Source: Dugong dugon
Taxonomy: Eukaryota > Chordata > Mammalia > Sirenia > Dugongidae
Assembly (NCBI GenBank): GCA_030035585.1
Contig: CM057461.1
Coordinates: 907,001 to 971,000, forward strand
Direction of reading: 5' to 3'
DNA: 64,000 bases
The translations under genes and the position numbers were made by a program. Positions within the stretch are counted from its first letter, which is position 1; the number at the start of each line of letters is the position of its first letter. The notes under the pieces are model-generated. The model saw only the letters and a list, made by a program, of their open reading frames with translations. It made no database searches and had not been told where the DNA came from. Below are positions 42,590-53,849 of this stretch, piece by piece.

Positions 42590-44125
42590 TTTTAATACTT
42601 CTTCTTTGGAAGTAACTATAGATTCATACGAAGTTTCAGAGAAAGTGCAGACAATCTCCGTATACCTTCACCCAGCTTCCACCAATGGTTGCATCTTACA
42701 TAGCTAGGTTGTTGCTGCCGTTGAGTTGGCTCAAGGAGACCTCAAGTACGACAGAACAAAACATTGTCCGGTCCTGCGCCATCTGCATGATCGTTGGTGT
42801 GCTCAAGTTCATTGTTTTGGCCACCGTGTATTTTGAATTCCTTCCAACCTGGGCGGCTCATCTTCCAGAACTATATCAGGCAATATTCTTGTGATCCATA
42901 GGGTTTTCACTGGCTGATTTTTGGAAGCAGATCACCAGGCCTTTCTTCCTGGTCTTAGTCTGGAAGCTCTGCTGAAACCTGTCCACTGTGGGTGACTCTG
43001 CTGGTATTTGAAATAGCAGTGACATAGCTTCCAGCATCACAGTACCACACAAGCCACCACAGTACCCCAGACTGACAGATGGGGTGATGGTATATAACTA
43101 TAGCACAATATCACCCCCAGAAAATTGCACGGGTACGATGTGTGTACATAGCTCCAAGTCGTTTATCACAGGTGTGGGCTCCCAGAACTGCGACTGCAAT
43201 CAAGATAGTGAACTGTGCCATCGACCCAAAGACCTTCCTTGTACAACCCTACAAGCACACCCACCTCCTCTCCCGCCACCCCTACCCCTGATGGCCACTG
43301 ATTTGCCCTCCATCTGTACAATCTTACCATTTTAAGAATGTTGAGTAAACGGAATCGTACTGTGTATGACCTGGGATTGGCTTTTTTCACTCAGCATAAC
43401 ACCCTGGAGATCCATCCAGTTGTGGGAATATCTATAGTTTGTTCCTTTTTATTGCTGAGTGGTCTTCCACGGTGTGGATGACTACAGTTTGTTTAGTCGT
43501 TCACCCACTGAAGGAATTTTACTTGTTTCTGGTTTTCGGTTATTACAAGTAAAGTTGCTATCAATAATTGTGTGCAGGTTTTTCTGTGAACATAAGCCTT
43601 CTTTCCTCTGGGACAGATGCCCAGGAGTGCAATCCTGGGTCATATGGTAATTGCATGTTTAGCTTTTTAAGAAATTGACAAATTCCTTTCCAGAGTAGCT
43701 GCACCATTTTACACTCCCCTCAGCAATGTATGAGAGTTCCGGTTTCTCCACATCCTTGCCAGCACTTGATGCTGTCACTATTTTTAATTTTAGTCATTCC
43801 AATAGTTGCGTAGTGATAGCTCATTGTGGCTTTAATTTGCATTTTCCTCACGATAATGATATTGAACATCTTTTCATTGCTTAATAGCTTCTGTATATCC
43901 TCTTTCAGTGAAATGCCTGTTCATGTCTTTTGCCCATTTTCTAATTTGATTGCTTTTTTCTGTTGATTTTAGAGAGTTCTTTATATACCCTACATAGGAG
44001 TCCTTTGTCAGATATGCAAATATTTCCTCCCCATCTGTAGCTTGTCGTTTTATCCTCTTTAAGTTTTCTATAATTGCTTTAGTTATTTTCACTGAAACTG
44101 ACGAAGTTGTGGCTACTTTTGTTTT
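42590..44125 (-). mobile_element. Old L1 (3'UTR and ORF2 end) interrupted by a SINE
   Basis: GGAAGTAACTATAGATTCATACGAAGTTTCAGAG and CACCCAGCTTCCACCAATGGTTGCATCTTACATAG start the 3'UTR. After the SINE it continues with ATCTATAGTTTGTTCCTTTTTATTGCTGAG, CATATGGTAATTGCATGTTTAGC and TTTGTCAGATATGCAAATATTTCC, which are antisense ORF2/3'UTR segments. A short minus-strand remnant of ORF2 lies at 43874-44092. Confidence 0.9.
42706..43021 (-). mobile_element. Afrotherian tRNA-headed SINE inserted in L1
   Basis: On the minus strand it shows the AGGAAGAAAGGCCTGGTGATCTGCTTCC body and GAAAACCCTATGGATCACAAG, as in the 40733 copy. The 3' tail ends AACTCAACGGCAGCAACAA. The TSD ACATAGCT flanks it at 42698-42705 and 43022-43029. 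Confidence 0.88.
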
Positions 44126-44329
44126 TAAATGAGTTATCTTTTTGCTCCAAGATTCTTCCTACAAGATTTCCCAAGGAGCCTGGTATCCCTGTGTGGAAAT
44201 TGGTTTGAAGCAGCGGGAGGAATGTGGAGAGTTCAGAGCTGATCACTTGTTTTCTTAAATAATTTGTTTGAAGATATAACCTGGGGTATTGGATGGGTAT
44301 GTTGCTGTTTGGTGTGTGGGAGGGTTGAA

Positions 44330-45255
44330 TCCTTTTACCTTTCTTATTCAATCTGTATGATGAACAAATAATCCAAGAAGCTGGACTATGTGAAGAAGAA
44401 TGCAGTATCAGGATTGGAGGAAGAATCATCAACAATTTTGATGACAGCCTTGCTTGCTGAAAATGAAGACAACTTGAAACACTTACTGATGAAGGTCAAA
44501 GACTATAGCTTTCAGTATGGATTACGCCTGAAGGTGAAGAAAACAAAAATTCTGAAAACTGAACCAATAAATAACATCATGATAAAAAATTGAAGTTTTC
44601 AAGGATTTCATTCTATTACGATTAACTATCAATGTTCATGGAAGTAGCAGTCAAGAAATCAAATGATGCATTGCATTGAACAAAGTTGTTGCAAAAGACC
44701 TCTTTTTAAAATTTTAAAAAGCAAAGATGTCACTTTGATGACTAAGGTTGGGTAGTGAAAAAGGAAAACTTAAGTTCAAGCTGTGGGGTTGGCAAAGAAT
44801 ATTTAATATATTGTGGACTTCCAAGTGACAAACAAACCAGTTTTAGAAGAAATACAATCAGAAAATTCCTTAGAAATGAAGATGGTGAGACTCGGCACAT
44901 TTACTTTGGATACGTCATCAGAAAAGACGGACAGAGAGAAAAGGACAGCATATTCAGTAAAGTAAGCAAGTCAACCAAACCTACTGCTGTTGAGTCAATT
45001 CTGACTCTCAGTGACCCTATAGGACAGAGTAGAACTGCCCTGTGGGATTTCCAAGGAACGGCTGGTGGATTTGAACTGCTGACCTTTTGGTTAGCAGCCA
45101 AACGCTTAACCACTGCACCACCAGGGCCCCAAGTAAAGTAAAGTAAAGCAAAAATGAGGGAAACCCTCACAGATATGGCTTGACATGATAGCCACAACCA
45201 TGGACTCAGACATACCAATGAGCATGAAGATGGTGCAGGACTGGGTGACGTTTCT
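44330..45255 (+). mobile_element. RTE LINE fragment, plus strand, split by a SINE
   Basis: TTATTCAATCTGTATGATGAACAAATAATCCAAGAAGCTGGACTATGTGAAGAAGAA and the stretch encoding SVLL-type ACLAENEDNLKHLLMKVKDYSFQYGLRLKVKKTKIL match the RT-to-C-terminal part of the 20547-23546 element. The ADD-encoding section is partly deleted, and stops interrupt the frame. The last part (TGAGACTCGGCACATTTACTTTGGATACGTC...) continues beyond an inserted SINE. Confidence 0.9.
44974..45129 (-). mobile_element. AfroSINE nested in the RTE fragment
   Basis: Antisense order: tail TACTGCTGTTGAGTCAATTCTGACTCTCAGTGACCC first, then the GATTTGAACTGCTGACC B box, then GCTTAACCACTGCACCACCAGGGCCCC head. AGTAAAGTAAG/AGTAAAGTAAAG sequences on the two sides are the likely TSD. 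Confidence 0.93.
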
Positions 45256-45496
45256 TGATTTGCTGCCATTTTTCTAACTGCTCCAGCTGAAGACTTAGTT
45301 CTGTTGATCTTATTGTTTATCTGGGACCATGCAGTCTAGGGCCGTGAAGTTCTCTGAGCTCAGCTTAGCTGAGCCCCATGACTCTGACACAAATCCTACA
45401 CTTCTTGGCCTCCTGACATTTTAAAAACCTCAGTGATTGTGGAATTTTCTTGCCACTTTTGTTGTCCAATTTTATTGATTTTGATCAGAGTAAGAT

Positions 45497-45712
45497 TTGT
45501 ACCAGAGTTCCTGCATGGTATCGATCGTGAACGTGTTTAGCTGCTAACCTGAAGGCTGGCAGTTTGAGTTCACCCAGAGGCACCTTGGAAGAAAGGCCTG
45601 GTGATCTACTTCTGAAACATCAGTCATTAAAACTCTATGGAGCACAGTTCTGCTCTGACACATGGGGTCACCCTGAGTCATAGTGGAATCCATGGCAGCT
45701 GGTGGTGGTAAG
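45497..45712 (+). mobile_element. AfroSINE
   Basis: AGAGTTCCTGCATGGTATCGATCGTGAACGTGTTTAGCTGCTAACC head, AGTTTGAGTTCACCC B-box region, and the CCTTGGAAGAAAGGCCTGGTGATCTACTTCTG body. The tail is CACCCTGAGTCATAGTGGAATCCATGGCAGCTGG. Confidence 0.92.
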
Positions 45713-46129
45713 ATCTATACCATTTATCTTTTTTTTTTAAATAGACCAGCAAATGGTCAATGTTTGTGACAGTCCCAGCACTCGAGAGGATGTATTTTGT
45801 GCAGGTGTCTGGTGAGTGTTAGGTGAGTCTTCTCATTATTATTCCCCCTCCTCCCCCCGCCCCAGCCTGACCTGCTGAGGCTCCTTGTCTCTGGCGGCTG
45901 GTGCTTCCCCACTCCCTCATGGAATCCTCCTGACAAGTTATGAGGGAGACGGGGGGTTAGGAGCCATGAAACCTGTCATGTTCCCCAGCCAGGAGGAGGC
46001 TGACCCCATCTGGACATTTGGGTTCGGGACTCCCACACCACGAGTTCCATCTTTGGAGTGTGGCCGCCTTGTGCCCTGTGACAGTCTGCTGCTGGATGGA
46101 TTGACCCCGTGAATAAGGAACACAAAGTG
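45713..46129. other. Unique noncoding DNA
   Basis: No gene or repeat recognised. Confidence 0.45.
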
Positions 46130-46275
46130 CCCTGGAGTTCTAAATCAGCAAGTACACAATCAATTAAGCTAATCCAACGTCACCAATCTTGAACTTGGAA
46201 AATGATTTCTCAAAAAGATTTATTCAGCAGCGTTAATTCACTATGGCCTTTATAACAGTGTGCCTGTTGGATTTG
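46130..46275. promoter_or_regulatory. Candidate conserved noncoding element 3
   Basis: A compact AT-rich block: CTAAATCAGCAAGTACACAATCAATTAAGCTAATCCAACGTCACCAATC, then GATTTATTCAGCAGCGTTAATTCACTATGG. It contains TAATCC (OTX-type), CAATTAAG and GTTAATTC. Enhancer function is inferred. Confidence 0.5.
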
Positions 46276-47824
46276 TGTTTCCAAAGAGTCTTGACTGGGC
46301 TTTTTCATCAGCTGAGGTCCTTGCCGCTTGCTGGCAAACAGGCAGCTTTTGGTGTACGGCCGAGTCCAGCAGTGACCCCAGGCCAGGCCAGGGTCAGTGG
46401 GGGAGGCCAGTGCCAGGCTCCTTGCCGCCCCCCACCCGTGTCCTGCCCCCTCGCTGCCTGTGCAAAGGAGTCTTCTGCGAGGAGGGCTCGCCTTTTCTTT
46501 TCCTTTCCCCCCGTCTTTTCATTCTTGAGAAACAAGGACCCTAAAAGCAGTGAGAAGCTGCATCTTCATGGGGTTCCTGCCAGACCCTCCCTCCCCATCC
46601 TTGTCCTCAGACCACCTGAGCAGAGGAAGCAGGGCTGCCCGGAGAGTCTGCCAGCCCAGGCCCACCTGGGGGCCCAGTGAAGCTTCCTGTCTGGGGGACC
46701 CCTCGGGACCCCAGTGGCTGCCTCAGTTCCTGTCCCTGGAGTCCCTGCCCCCCACCCTGCAGATCCCACCTCACGTCCCCACACTAGCATGGAGCCCAGG
46801 GGTGTGATCTGTGTGCAAGGTCCTGGGCCGTCCATGGTTGGGCCCTCAGGATCAAGAGCCCCTGAAATTGCAGGCAGAATTGTGGGCGCCATTTTCTGTC
46901 ACTTTCCGGGCATCTTATGAGGGTCCAAGACCCCAAGGTTTAGTCCCTGTGGACCCTGGGTCTCAGGCCTCAGCATTCAGATGGAGATGACACTCCCTCT
47001 CTACTCCCTCGCTGGACCAGGAGGGTTGGAACCGAGGAAGCTACAAAATGGGGGAGACCTCTTGCCAGCTCCCTCCAAGCCCACCTTCCTCAGGACACCA
47101 CACACACTGAGCAGCTGCTGCCCTGGCCTCCTGCTGGCTTTGGGGACATGGAAACCAAGGCACAAGGATGCCGGGACTGTGGGGCCCACCTAGAACCAGG
47201 TCCCCTGGCCAGGGTGTCGGAGTCCGAGGCAGCGTTGACAGCCACCACCACACCGGTCCTGGGGCCAGGGCACCTCTCGAGTGCTGCCTCCTGCCACCCT
47301 CCCTGCCAACGAGGGGCCTTCACCCATTCATGGTGGGAGGTAAGGCTCTGAGGGGCTGAGCCAAATCTGGCTGGCACAGCTGGCGAGGGTGTGGCAGGGG
47401 TTCTGACCTCGGTCCCCCTGAGTTCAAGCTTCATCCTGGCCTCCGTGCTGCTTAGGGGGTGGTGACACCTGGGTTGGTGCAGCCTCCCGGCCATCGCCCC
47501 CCTCATAGGGACAGGGGGTGGGTCCCTGCGGTGTGGCTGTGCACAGTAACGGCACGTGCTGGAGACAAAGGAGCCTGTGTGGTGCAGACACAGTGCTGCC
47601 ACCCACGGCACAGAACCAGCACCTCCATCCTGCCGGCACTTCCTCCGGCTGCAGCGGGGCTCGGGGATGCCCGAGGCAGGGACACAACGAGGCTGGGAGC
47701 ATGGACACAGCATCCTGAGAGCGGCAGGATGCTGGATTTGCTCTGGCTCAGGGTGCTCTTTGGGATGGCGAGAGAGGGAGGGAAGGCAGTGTCTGCTGGG
47801 GGGCAGGGCCCACTGTTGCTCACT
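46276..47824. other. GC-rich unique noncoding DNA
   Basis: No gene or repeat recognised. Chance open frames up to about 200 codons overlap on both strands. Confidence 0.5.
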
Positions 47825-47989
47825 GGTTGATCCGTACTACCTTATTAAAGCTTTTATTTCTAATTAAAGCAGGCAGACAGCTTTTGCCTTATCTGACCTG
47901 CAATCTGAGCTGTGCAGTTGGTGGCATAGGTGGGGGGCTGTCAGCTGAGCCGTTTGAGAGCTCATGGTTTGGGGCTGTGTGCCTGGGCT

Positions 47990-48912
47990 GTGTGCATGTG
48001 TGCATGCACATATGTACATGTATGTCTAGGCCCAGGGACTTGTGTGCACATGTGTTTGTGTGCATATAGGTGTGAGTATTTAGGCACGTGTGTGCATGTG
48101 TACGTGCATGTGAGTATATACATGGGGGGTGTGCACGTGTGTGCATGTGTACGTGCATGTGAGTATATACATGGGGGGTGCACATGTGTGCATGTGTATG
48201 TGCAGTAAGTATATACATGGGTGTGTGTGCACATGTGTGCATGTGTATGTGTATGTGAGTGTATACATGGGTATGTGTGTGCACATGTGTGCATGTGTAC
48301 GTGCATGTGAGTATATACATGGGGGTGCACGTGTGTGCATGTGTACGTGCATGTGAGTATATACATGGGGGTGTGCATGTGTGTGCATGTGTGCATGCAT
48401 GCAAGTATATATGTGGGGGGTGTGCACGTGTGTGCATGTGTATGTGTATGTGAGTGTATACATGGGTGTGTGTGTGCACGTGTGTGCATGTGTACGTGCA
48501 TGTGAGTATATACATGGGGGTGCACGTGTGTGCATCTGTATGTGCATGTGAGTATATACATGGGGGGTGTGCATGTGTGTGCATGTGTGCGTGCATGTGA
48601 GTATATACATGGGGGGTGCACGTGTGTGCATGTGTACATGCATGTGAATATATACATGGGGATGTGCACGTGTGTGCATGTGTACGTGCAGTAAGTATAT
48701 ACATGGGTGTGTATGCACGTGTGTGCATGTGTATGTGCATGTGAGTATATACATGGGGGTGTGCACGTGTGTGCATGTGTACGTGCATGTGAGTATATAC
48801 ATGGGGGTGTGCACGTGTGTGCATGTGTACGTGCATGTGAGTATATACATGGGGGTGCACGTGTGTGCATGTGTACGTGCATGTGAGTATATACATGGGG
48901 GGTGTGCATGTT
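47990..48912. repeat. About 46-bp minisatellite of TGTGCATGTGTACGTGCATG type
   Basis: A head (47990-48100) of irregular TG/CATG repeats leads into roughly 17-18 copies of a unit that starts GAGTATATACATGGGGGTG and ends TGTGTGCATGTGTACGTGCAT. Units differ in the number of Gs and by loss of a few bases. The sequence is largely alternating purine-pyrimidine. The minus-strand open frames of up to about 430 codons with a Thr-Cys-Thr-His pattern are artefacts. Confidence 0.95.
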
Positions 48913-49094
48913 GGTGCATGCATGCATGCGCACATGCTCCACTAAGCCCTCCGCCTTTAGAGTATGGGACAATGCCCCTGCATGACAGCGGCCTGGTGGA
49001 TGCTGCTGTTGACATGCTTGACCACACCCAGATCTCTCCAAGGGACAGTTCTCGGGGCCTACACCCAGCACTCGGCCCAGGCCTCCGTAGGAGC

Positions 49095-49290
49095 TTTTTA
49101 ACATACAGCTCCGAGGGCCCGGCCCAGCAGGTTGAGTGATGTTTGTCAATGAGCTAACATGGAGGTCATCCGCGGTGACTCTCCACCAAAGGGCAGGATG
49201 AAATATGTGGTCTGATACCATCTTCAATGAAGAAATTAAATTAGGTTTAATGACCAAGTCATGTCTTTAAACACTGGTCAAGGCTCACAC
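49095..49290. promoter_or_regulatory. Candidate conserved noncoding element 4
   Basis: Repeat-free block with TTGAGTGATGTTTGTCAATGAGCTAAC, GAAATTAAATTAGGTTTAATGACC and GTCTTTAAACACTGG. TTAAATTAGG/TTTAATGACC are homeodomain-like. Confidence 0.45.
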
Positions 49291-49544
49291 AGCCCGGAAA
49301 TTAGCGCACGAGCCCTCGAGAGGCCCTCACAGCCCGGGAATTACTCGCGAACCCGTGAGGTGGAGCCAGCAGACGAGGAATAGTCGGCCGCCCCCATCCA
49401 CTGCGAGCGACCAGGGCCGTGTCTTCACTCCCTCAAGTAGCCACCTGCTGCGACCAGTTGTCCAGAGCGGCTTGTTTGGGGTGGAGGGAGGGTTCCCGAG
49501 TCCATCGGTCCCAGTGGTCACAGGTGCACCTTGCGCCAGTGCAA

Positions 49545-49735
49545 GCACACGCACATGCGCACACACACGCACGCGCACACATGTGCGCGCGCACACGCAC
49601 AGACACGCACGCACACACATACACGCACATGCACACACACACACATGCACACGCGCAGACACGCACACACACATGCACGCACGCACACACACACGCGCAC
49701 GCACACGCGCACGCACACGCGCACACACACACAGC
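49545..49735. repeat. CA/CG alternating microsatellite (Z-DNA prone)
   Basis: Nearly uninterrupted alternation of purine and pyrimidine (ACACGCACGCGCACACATGTGCGCGCGCACACGC). Several CGCG steps strongly favour left-handed DNA. Open frames on both strands are artefacts. Confidence 0.95.
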
Positions 49736-50559
49736 CACCGCCAGACCTACCTTCATTTTTTTTTCCATCGGAGAAACCTTCTCCCAATGCCATGCTTAGT
49801 TCTTCAGTGGTCCCTGAGAAAAGGCCTGAGTCAGCAGAAAGCAATTCTCAGCACCCCAGGACGGGAAGGATGACCAGAAGGCACGTGTCCGCCTCCTGGA
49901 CCGCAGTCAGCGGCAGAGGCGTGCCGGAGCCCAACTCGGTTCCAGAAAACTTGCTGCACCCACCGCACACCCACCACCTGCCTTGCTCAGTCCCACTGTG
50001 TGCAGCGGACAGGGCGGGTGCCTGGGGCTCTGCGTGGGTGCCGGCCGCTCGCTGTGAGCCCCAGCCCTGCACCAGCGCAGCCCCTTGGGTGCAGGTGGAG
50101 GCTCAGCGAGGACCCCATGCCTCGCCCTGCAGCTGGGTTTCCCTCTCATGCCTGTCGGCCTGCGGGTGGGTGAGTTGGGACGGTCATCCAGGACGGTGCT
50201 TTGCGTGTCACACAGCAACCCCAGAATGCATTCTGTTCAAGTGGGGGTGGAAATAGGAAAGCTGCTAAGAGTCACCTTCGTGGGGACCTGTGACTTCCCA
50301 CCTCGCTGACTGTGCTGTTCTTTCACATGAGTGTTTATGACGTGGGAAGTGCTGCCTTGGGGGTCCCTTGGGGGTCCGATGTGACTATGCAGCTGGAACC
50401 TTCTCCCAGAACATCCTGAGTCTCCCCCGTGTTGGTCAAGCCCCAACCTGCGTCTGTGCTCTCATTGCGGGGAAAGCGTGGGAGGATCGGAAGGTGAGGA
50501 GTCCAGAGCATCTTCTGCGTGTTAAGGGGGATGGCCCCTCCTTGGCGGGGCACGTGGGG
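49736..50559. other. Unique noncoding DNA
   Basis: No gene or repeat recognised. Confidence 0.5.
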
Positions 50560-50835
50560 AGTCCTTGCTTTGCATTTCAATGGATTTTTATTAATCCACC
50601 TGCACACACACAAAAACTCCCCTCGTGCTGCGCAGGGCATAATTTGTGCAGGCTTTGGGAATAAAAGGGAGAACAAGCGGGATTGTTCTGCTGCGTGTAC
50701 AGATGTGGATCCCCCGCGTGTCTCCTCCCCCATCTCCACGACTGTCTCGTCGGTGACGACATAAATAGGACGTGTCGCCCCACCATCTCCGAAAGGCCTT
50801 TGTTCCGGGGACAGCAGCCTATTATGATGTCATGG
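50560..50835. promoter_or_regulatory. Candidate conserved noncoding element 5
   Basis: Contains GCATTTCAATGGATTTTTATTAATCCACC (TTATTAATCC, homeodomain-like), GGCATAATTTGTGCAGGC, GGGATTGTTC and CAGCCTATTATGATGTCATGG (half CRE-like). It is AT-enriched relative to its neighbours and repeat-free. Confidence 0.42.
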
Positions 50836-51294
50836 AGTTGGACAGCAATAACCGCCCCCCACCCGAGAGTCTTCACACAAGACAATGAAGAAACCGCGTT
50901 TTTGGTGCCTGCGGGTAGACAAGGGGTCCAGGCAAGAGGAGGGGATCGCTTGCCGGGGGGTGTGCAGGAGTGGGGCACAGAGCCCTCTCTGTGGGTAAGT
51001 GCCACGGGGAAGCAAGGAAATGGCCTGAAGTCGCTGGTGTTGACAAGCTCTGGGCTCCCCAGTTTCCTCCTCCTGGGATTCAAGCCCCAGAGCCCAGACC
51101 CTGAGCTGGGGCATGTGGGCCTTTCCATCTCCTGGTGTCCCAAGAAGCCCGCCCAGGGAGGCAGGGAACTAACGGCCAGCTGTGTCCAGATGCCTAGGGA
51201 ATCAAACACGTTTGTGGTTTGCAGAGACTTTGGGCGGGGGTGGGGGGCGCAAATGCCATCAAAGTGACTCCCCACAGGGGCAGGTGGAAGGAGA

Positions 51295-52065
51295 AATTCT
51301 AACTGTCATGGACGCAGAAAAGAGTTTGATAAAATAAAAGCTCCATCTGTGACGTTTAAAAAGCTCATGTTACATTTGGTAAATAAAGGAGTCCTGTTAT
51401 CCTGATGAATTTTACTTGGCTACTGCAGACCCAAAAATGCACCTCACTTGGTGGGCAGGGGGCTCTAGAAGCTTCCCTCCGAGATCAGGAAGAAGGCAGA
51501 AGCAGCTCTCCCATGGGCTCAACAGTTTGTGGATGGGCTGGTCGGTAGGGTGAGGTGAGAGAAGGAAAAGGCGTAAGGATCAGAGAGGCAGAAACAAAGC
51601 TGTCCTTGGCAGCTGAGGTGGCTGTGCACATAGAAATCCCAAATAGCCCAGAGATATTATTAGAGCTAACAAGAGAACTTCACAAGGCTCCTGGATGCAA
51701 GGTTGTATACAAAAATCCACCGCGTTTATACACCAACCACAAAATGAAAGAAAATACATATAAGACGTACCAGAACAGCAAACTATGATGTGTACAGGAA
51801 TTCATATAATCAATGAAGGTGATATGCTTACGGGAAACAGTATACATCCTGAGCCAGTGACTAAAGAAGGCCTAGACGTACAGGACAGAAGTCATGTACA
51901 CGGACTGGAAGAATAAATCTTGCAAAGGTGACAATTTTCTGTAAATATACCTGTAGATTCAAAGCAACTCCAGTAAAAATCCCAGTGGGGGAAGGTGTGT
52001 GTGTAAGAGAGAGAGGGGTTGATTTTACAAGCTGATTCTAACATGTAAATAGATAGAGACAGAGA
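51295..52065 (+). mobile_element. Degenerate L1 ORF2 fragments
   Basis: GACGCAGAAAAGAGTTTGATAAAATAAAAGC and TACAAAAATCCACCGCGTTTATACACCAACCACAAAATGAAAG correspond to sense-strand L1 ORF2 (encoding YKNPPRLYTNHK-like peptide), followed by GATTCAAAGCAACTCCAGTAAAAATCCC. An unrelated stretch (51420-51600) may separate two pieces. Confidence 0.8.
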
Positions 52066-52075
52066 GAGAGATACA

Positions 52076-52310
52076 TATTGTTGAGTTGACACTGACTCAT
52101 AGTGACCTTATGTAAAATGATGAAATGTTACCCAGTCCTGCATCATCCTCACGATCACCTGCATGTGAGTCTGTCGTTGAAGCTGTTGTGCCAGTCTATC
52201 TCACTGAGGGTCTCACAACCTCGCTGGCACTCTACTTTACCAAACATGATTCCTCCTCCAGAGATCAACCCCTTCTGATGAAGTGTCCAAAGCAAGTGAG
52301 TCATACAGAC
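52076..52310 (-). mobile_element. RTE 3'-end fragment
   Basis: TTGTTGAGTTGACACTGACTCATAGTGACC...CACTGAGGGTCTCACAACC...CTACTTTACCAAACATGATTCC parallels 20547-20800, the 3' end of the RTE element. It is heavily diverged. Confidence 0.88.
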
Positions 52311-52569
52311 TGTGTCTGACAGATGGTAAGACACAGTGACCACCACAGCATGGCACACTGACAGACAGGGGTGGGGTGTGCATGCAGTACTGCAGAAGAG
52401 CCAAGACTTCCTGAGGCCCAGGGTTGGCAGCTCACTCCAGCCAATGGCGAGACTTGCTGTGAAGCTGTAGTACTGAGAGAGGGAGGATGTTCTGGGATCG
52501 GCATGGAGACCAACGGAACAGAGCCCTGAGCCACAGGTACATATATATGTGTATGCCCACATACACACT

Positions 52570-52962
52570 TTCTTATGGATTCAGTGGTGTCCCCCAAAAG
52601 ATACCTTGAAGTCCTAACCCCAGTACCTGTGAATGTGATCTCATTTGAACATAGCATCTTTGCAGATATAATTAGTAACATGAGGTCATACTGGAGGAGG
52701 GTAGGCCCTAATCCTATATGACTGGTGTCCTTATAAAAGAGAAGACAAGACACACAGAGGGGGACGGCCATGTGAAGACAGGGGCAGAGGATGGAGCGAT
52801 GCGGCCACAAGTCAAGGAAGGTCAGGAGCCACCAGAAGCCAGAAGAGCCCTGCTCCACCTTGACTTGGATTTCTGGGTTCCAGAACTGTGAGAGAAGCAA
52901 AGCCTATTGTTTGAAATCGCCCAGTTTGTGACACTACTGTGGCCAGCCAGGACACTCACACA
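52570..52962 (+). mobile_element. MLT1-type LTR, plus strand
   Basis: TTATGGATTCAGTGGTGTCCCCC, TTGAAGTCCTAACCCCAGTACC, GTGATCTCATTTGAACATAGCATCTTTGCAGATATAATTAG, GACTGGTGTCCTTATAAAAGAG, CCATGTGAAGACAGGGGCAGAGG, CCAGAACTGTGAGAGAAGCAAAG. This is the complete order of an MLT1C-like LTR, with no internal genes. Confidence 0.92.
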
Positions 52963-52989
52963 CTTGTGTGGTCAAGGGAGGTGGTGTTG

Positions 52990-53835
52990 CAAACCACTGA
53001 GGGAAGCTGGACTCTGATGCTGGTGCTGGGATCCATGGGGGAAAAGTTAAATTGATCCCTACCTCACACACAAATCCTCACACTCTGGCTGATGATAAAC
53101 CTAAATGTGAAGCAAAAGTCTGAAGCATTTTGAGACGATACAGAAAACTGTCTTCATGACTTCCGACTAGGGAGAGATTTCCTAAACAAGACCCCAAAAA
53201 CACATTAAGTGTGAATGAAATATTGACACCATTGTCCACACTAGGAAGAGCCACATTTGCCCAAAAGACACCATGAAGAGAGTGAAGGCGCGTGCAATAA
53301 ACACCACTGACAAAGAACTCAACCCCAAAGACAACTGCAAACCAGTCAGAAAAGGACACCTCAGTAGAAAAATGGGCAAGACACTGGAACAAGCACCTCA
53401 CGTGGCCAGCAAGCATGGAGAGGTGGTGCACCCCATTCACCCAGCAACGCAAACTGAGCTGCTCCTAGGTGCCCTCGGATGCCGTCAGAATGGCCGGCAG
53501 CAGGGTGCCTCAGAGGCGTGGGGCACCCAGTGCCGTGCCTGCTGGTGGGTGCTAAGGTCAGTGCAGACGCTTGGGGAAGCCCAGCACACACACCAAGAAG
53601 CAAGCAGAAGAGTATGGTAGCAGCTTTGCTCACACTCCCAAGTCCTGGAAACTGACCAGATGTCCACCAACAGTGGGTAGATAACTGTGGTGGCCACACT
53701 GTCGTGGGACACTAGACAGCCACAGAAAAGCATGAGTGGCAGCTTCGCAGCTTCGCACAATGGGCCTCCGGCAGCTGTAAAGGAAAGTGAGAAACAAGAA
53801 CAAGAAAAGTCTGGAAGGAGGTTCATCTGGGGGAG
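52990..53835 (+). mobile_element. Degenerate L1 ORF2 3' region
   Basis: TGATAAACCTAAATGTGAAGCAAAAGTCTG, AAGACACCATGAAGAGAGTGAAG and ACTGACCAGATGTCCACCAACAGTGGGTAGATAACTGTGG are recognisable sense-strand L1 segments, full of frame breaks. Confidence 0.82.
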
Positions 53836-53849
53836 GGATATTTGGGGGC

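Noticed and set aside
47889-49257. Minus-strand open frames of 315-431 codons, Cys/Thr/His-rich, resembling zinc-binding repeats
   Set aside because: Direct translation of the 46-bp minisatellite. The Cys/His spacing follows the DNA repeat and not a zinc-finger consensus.
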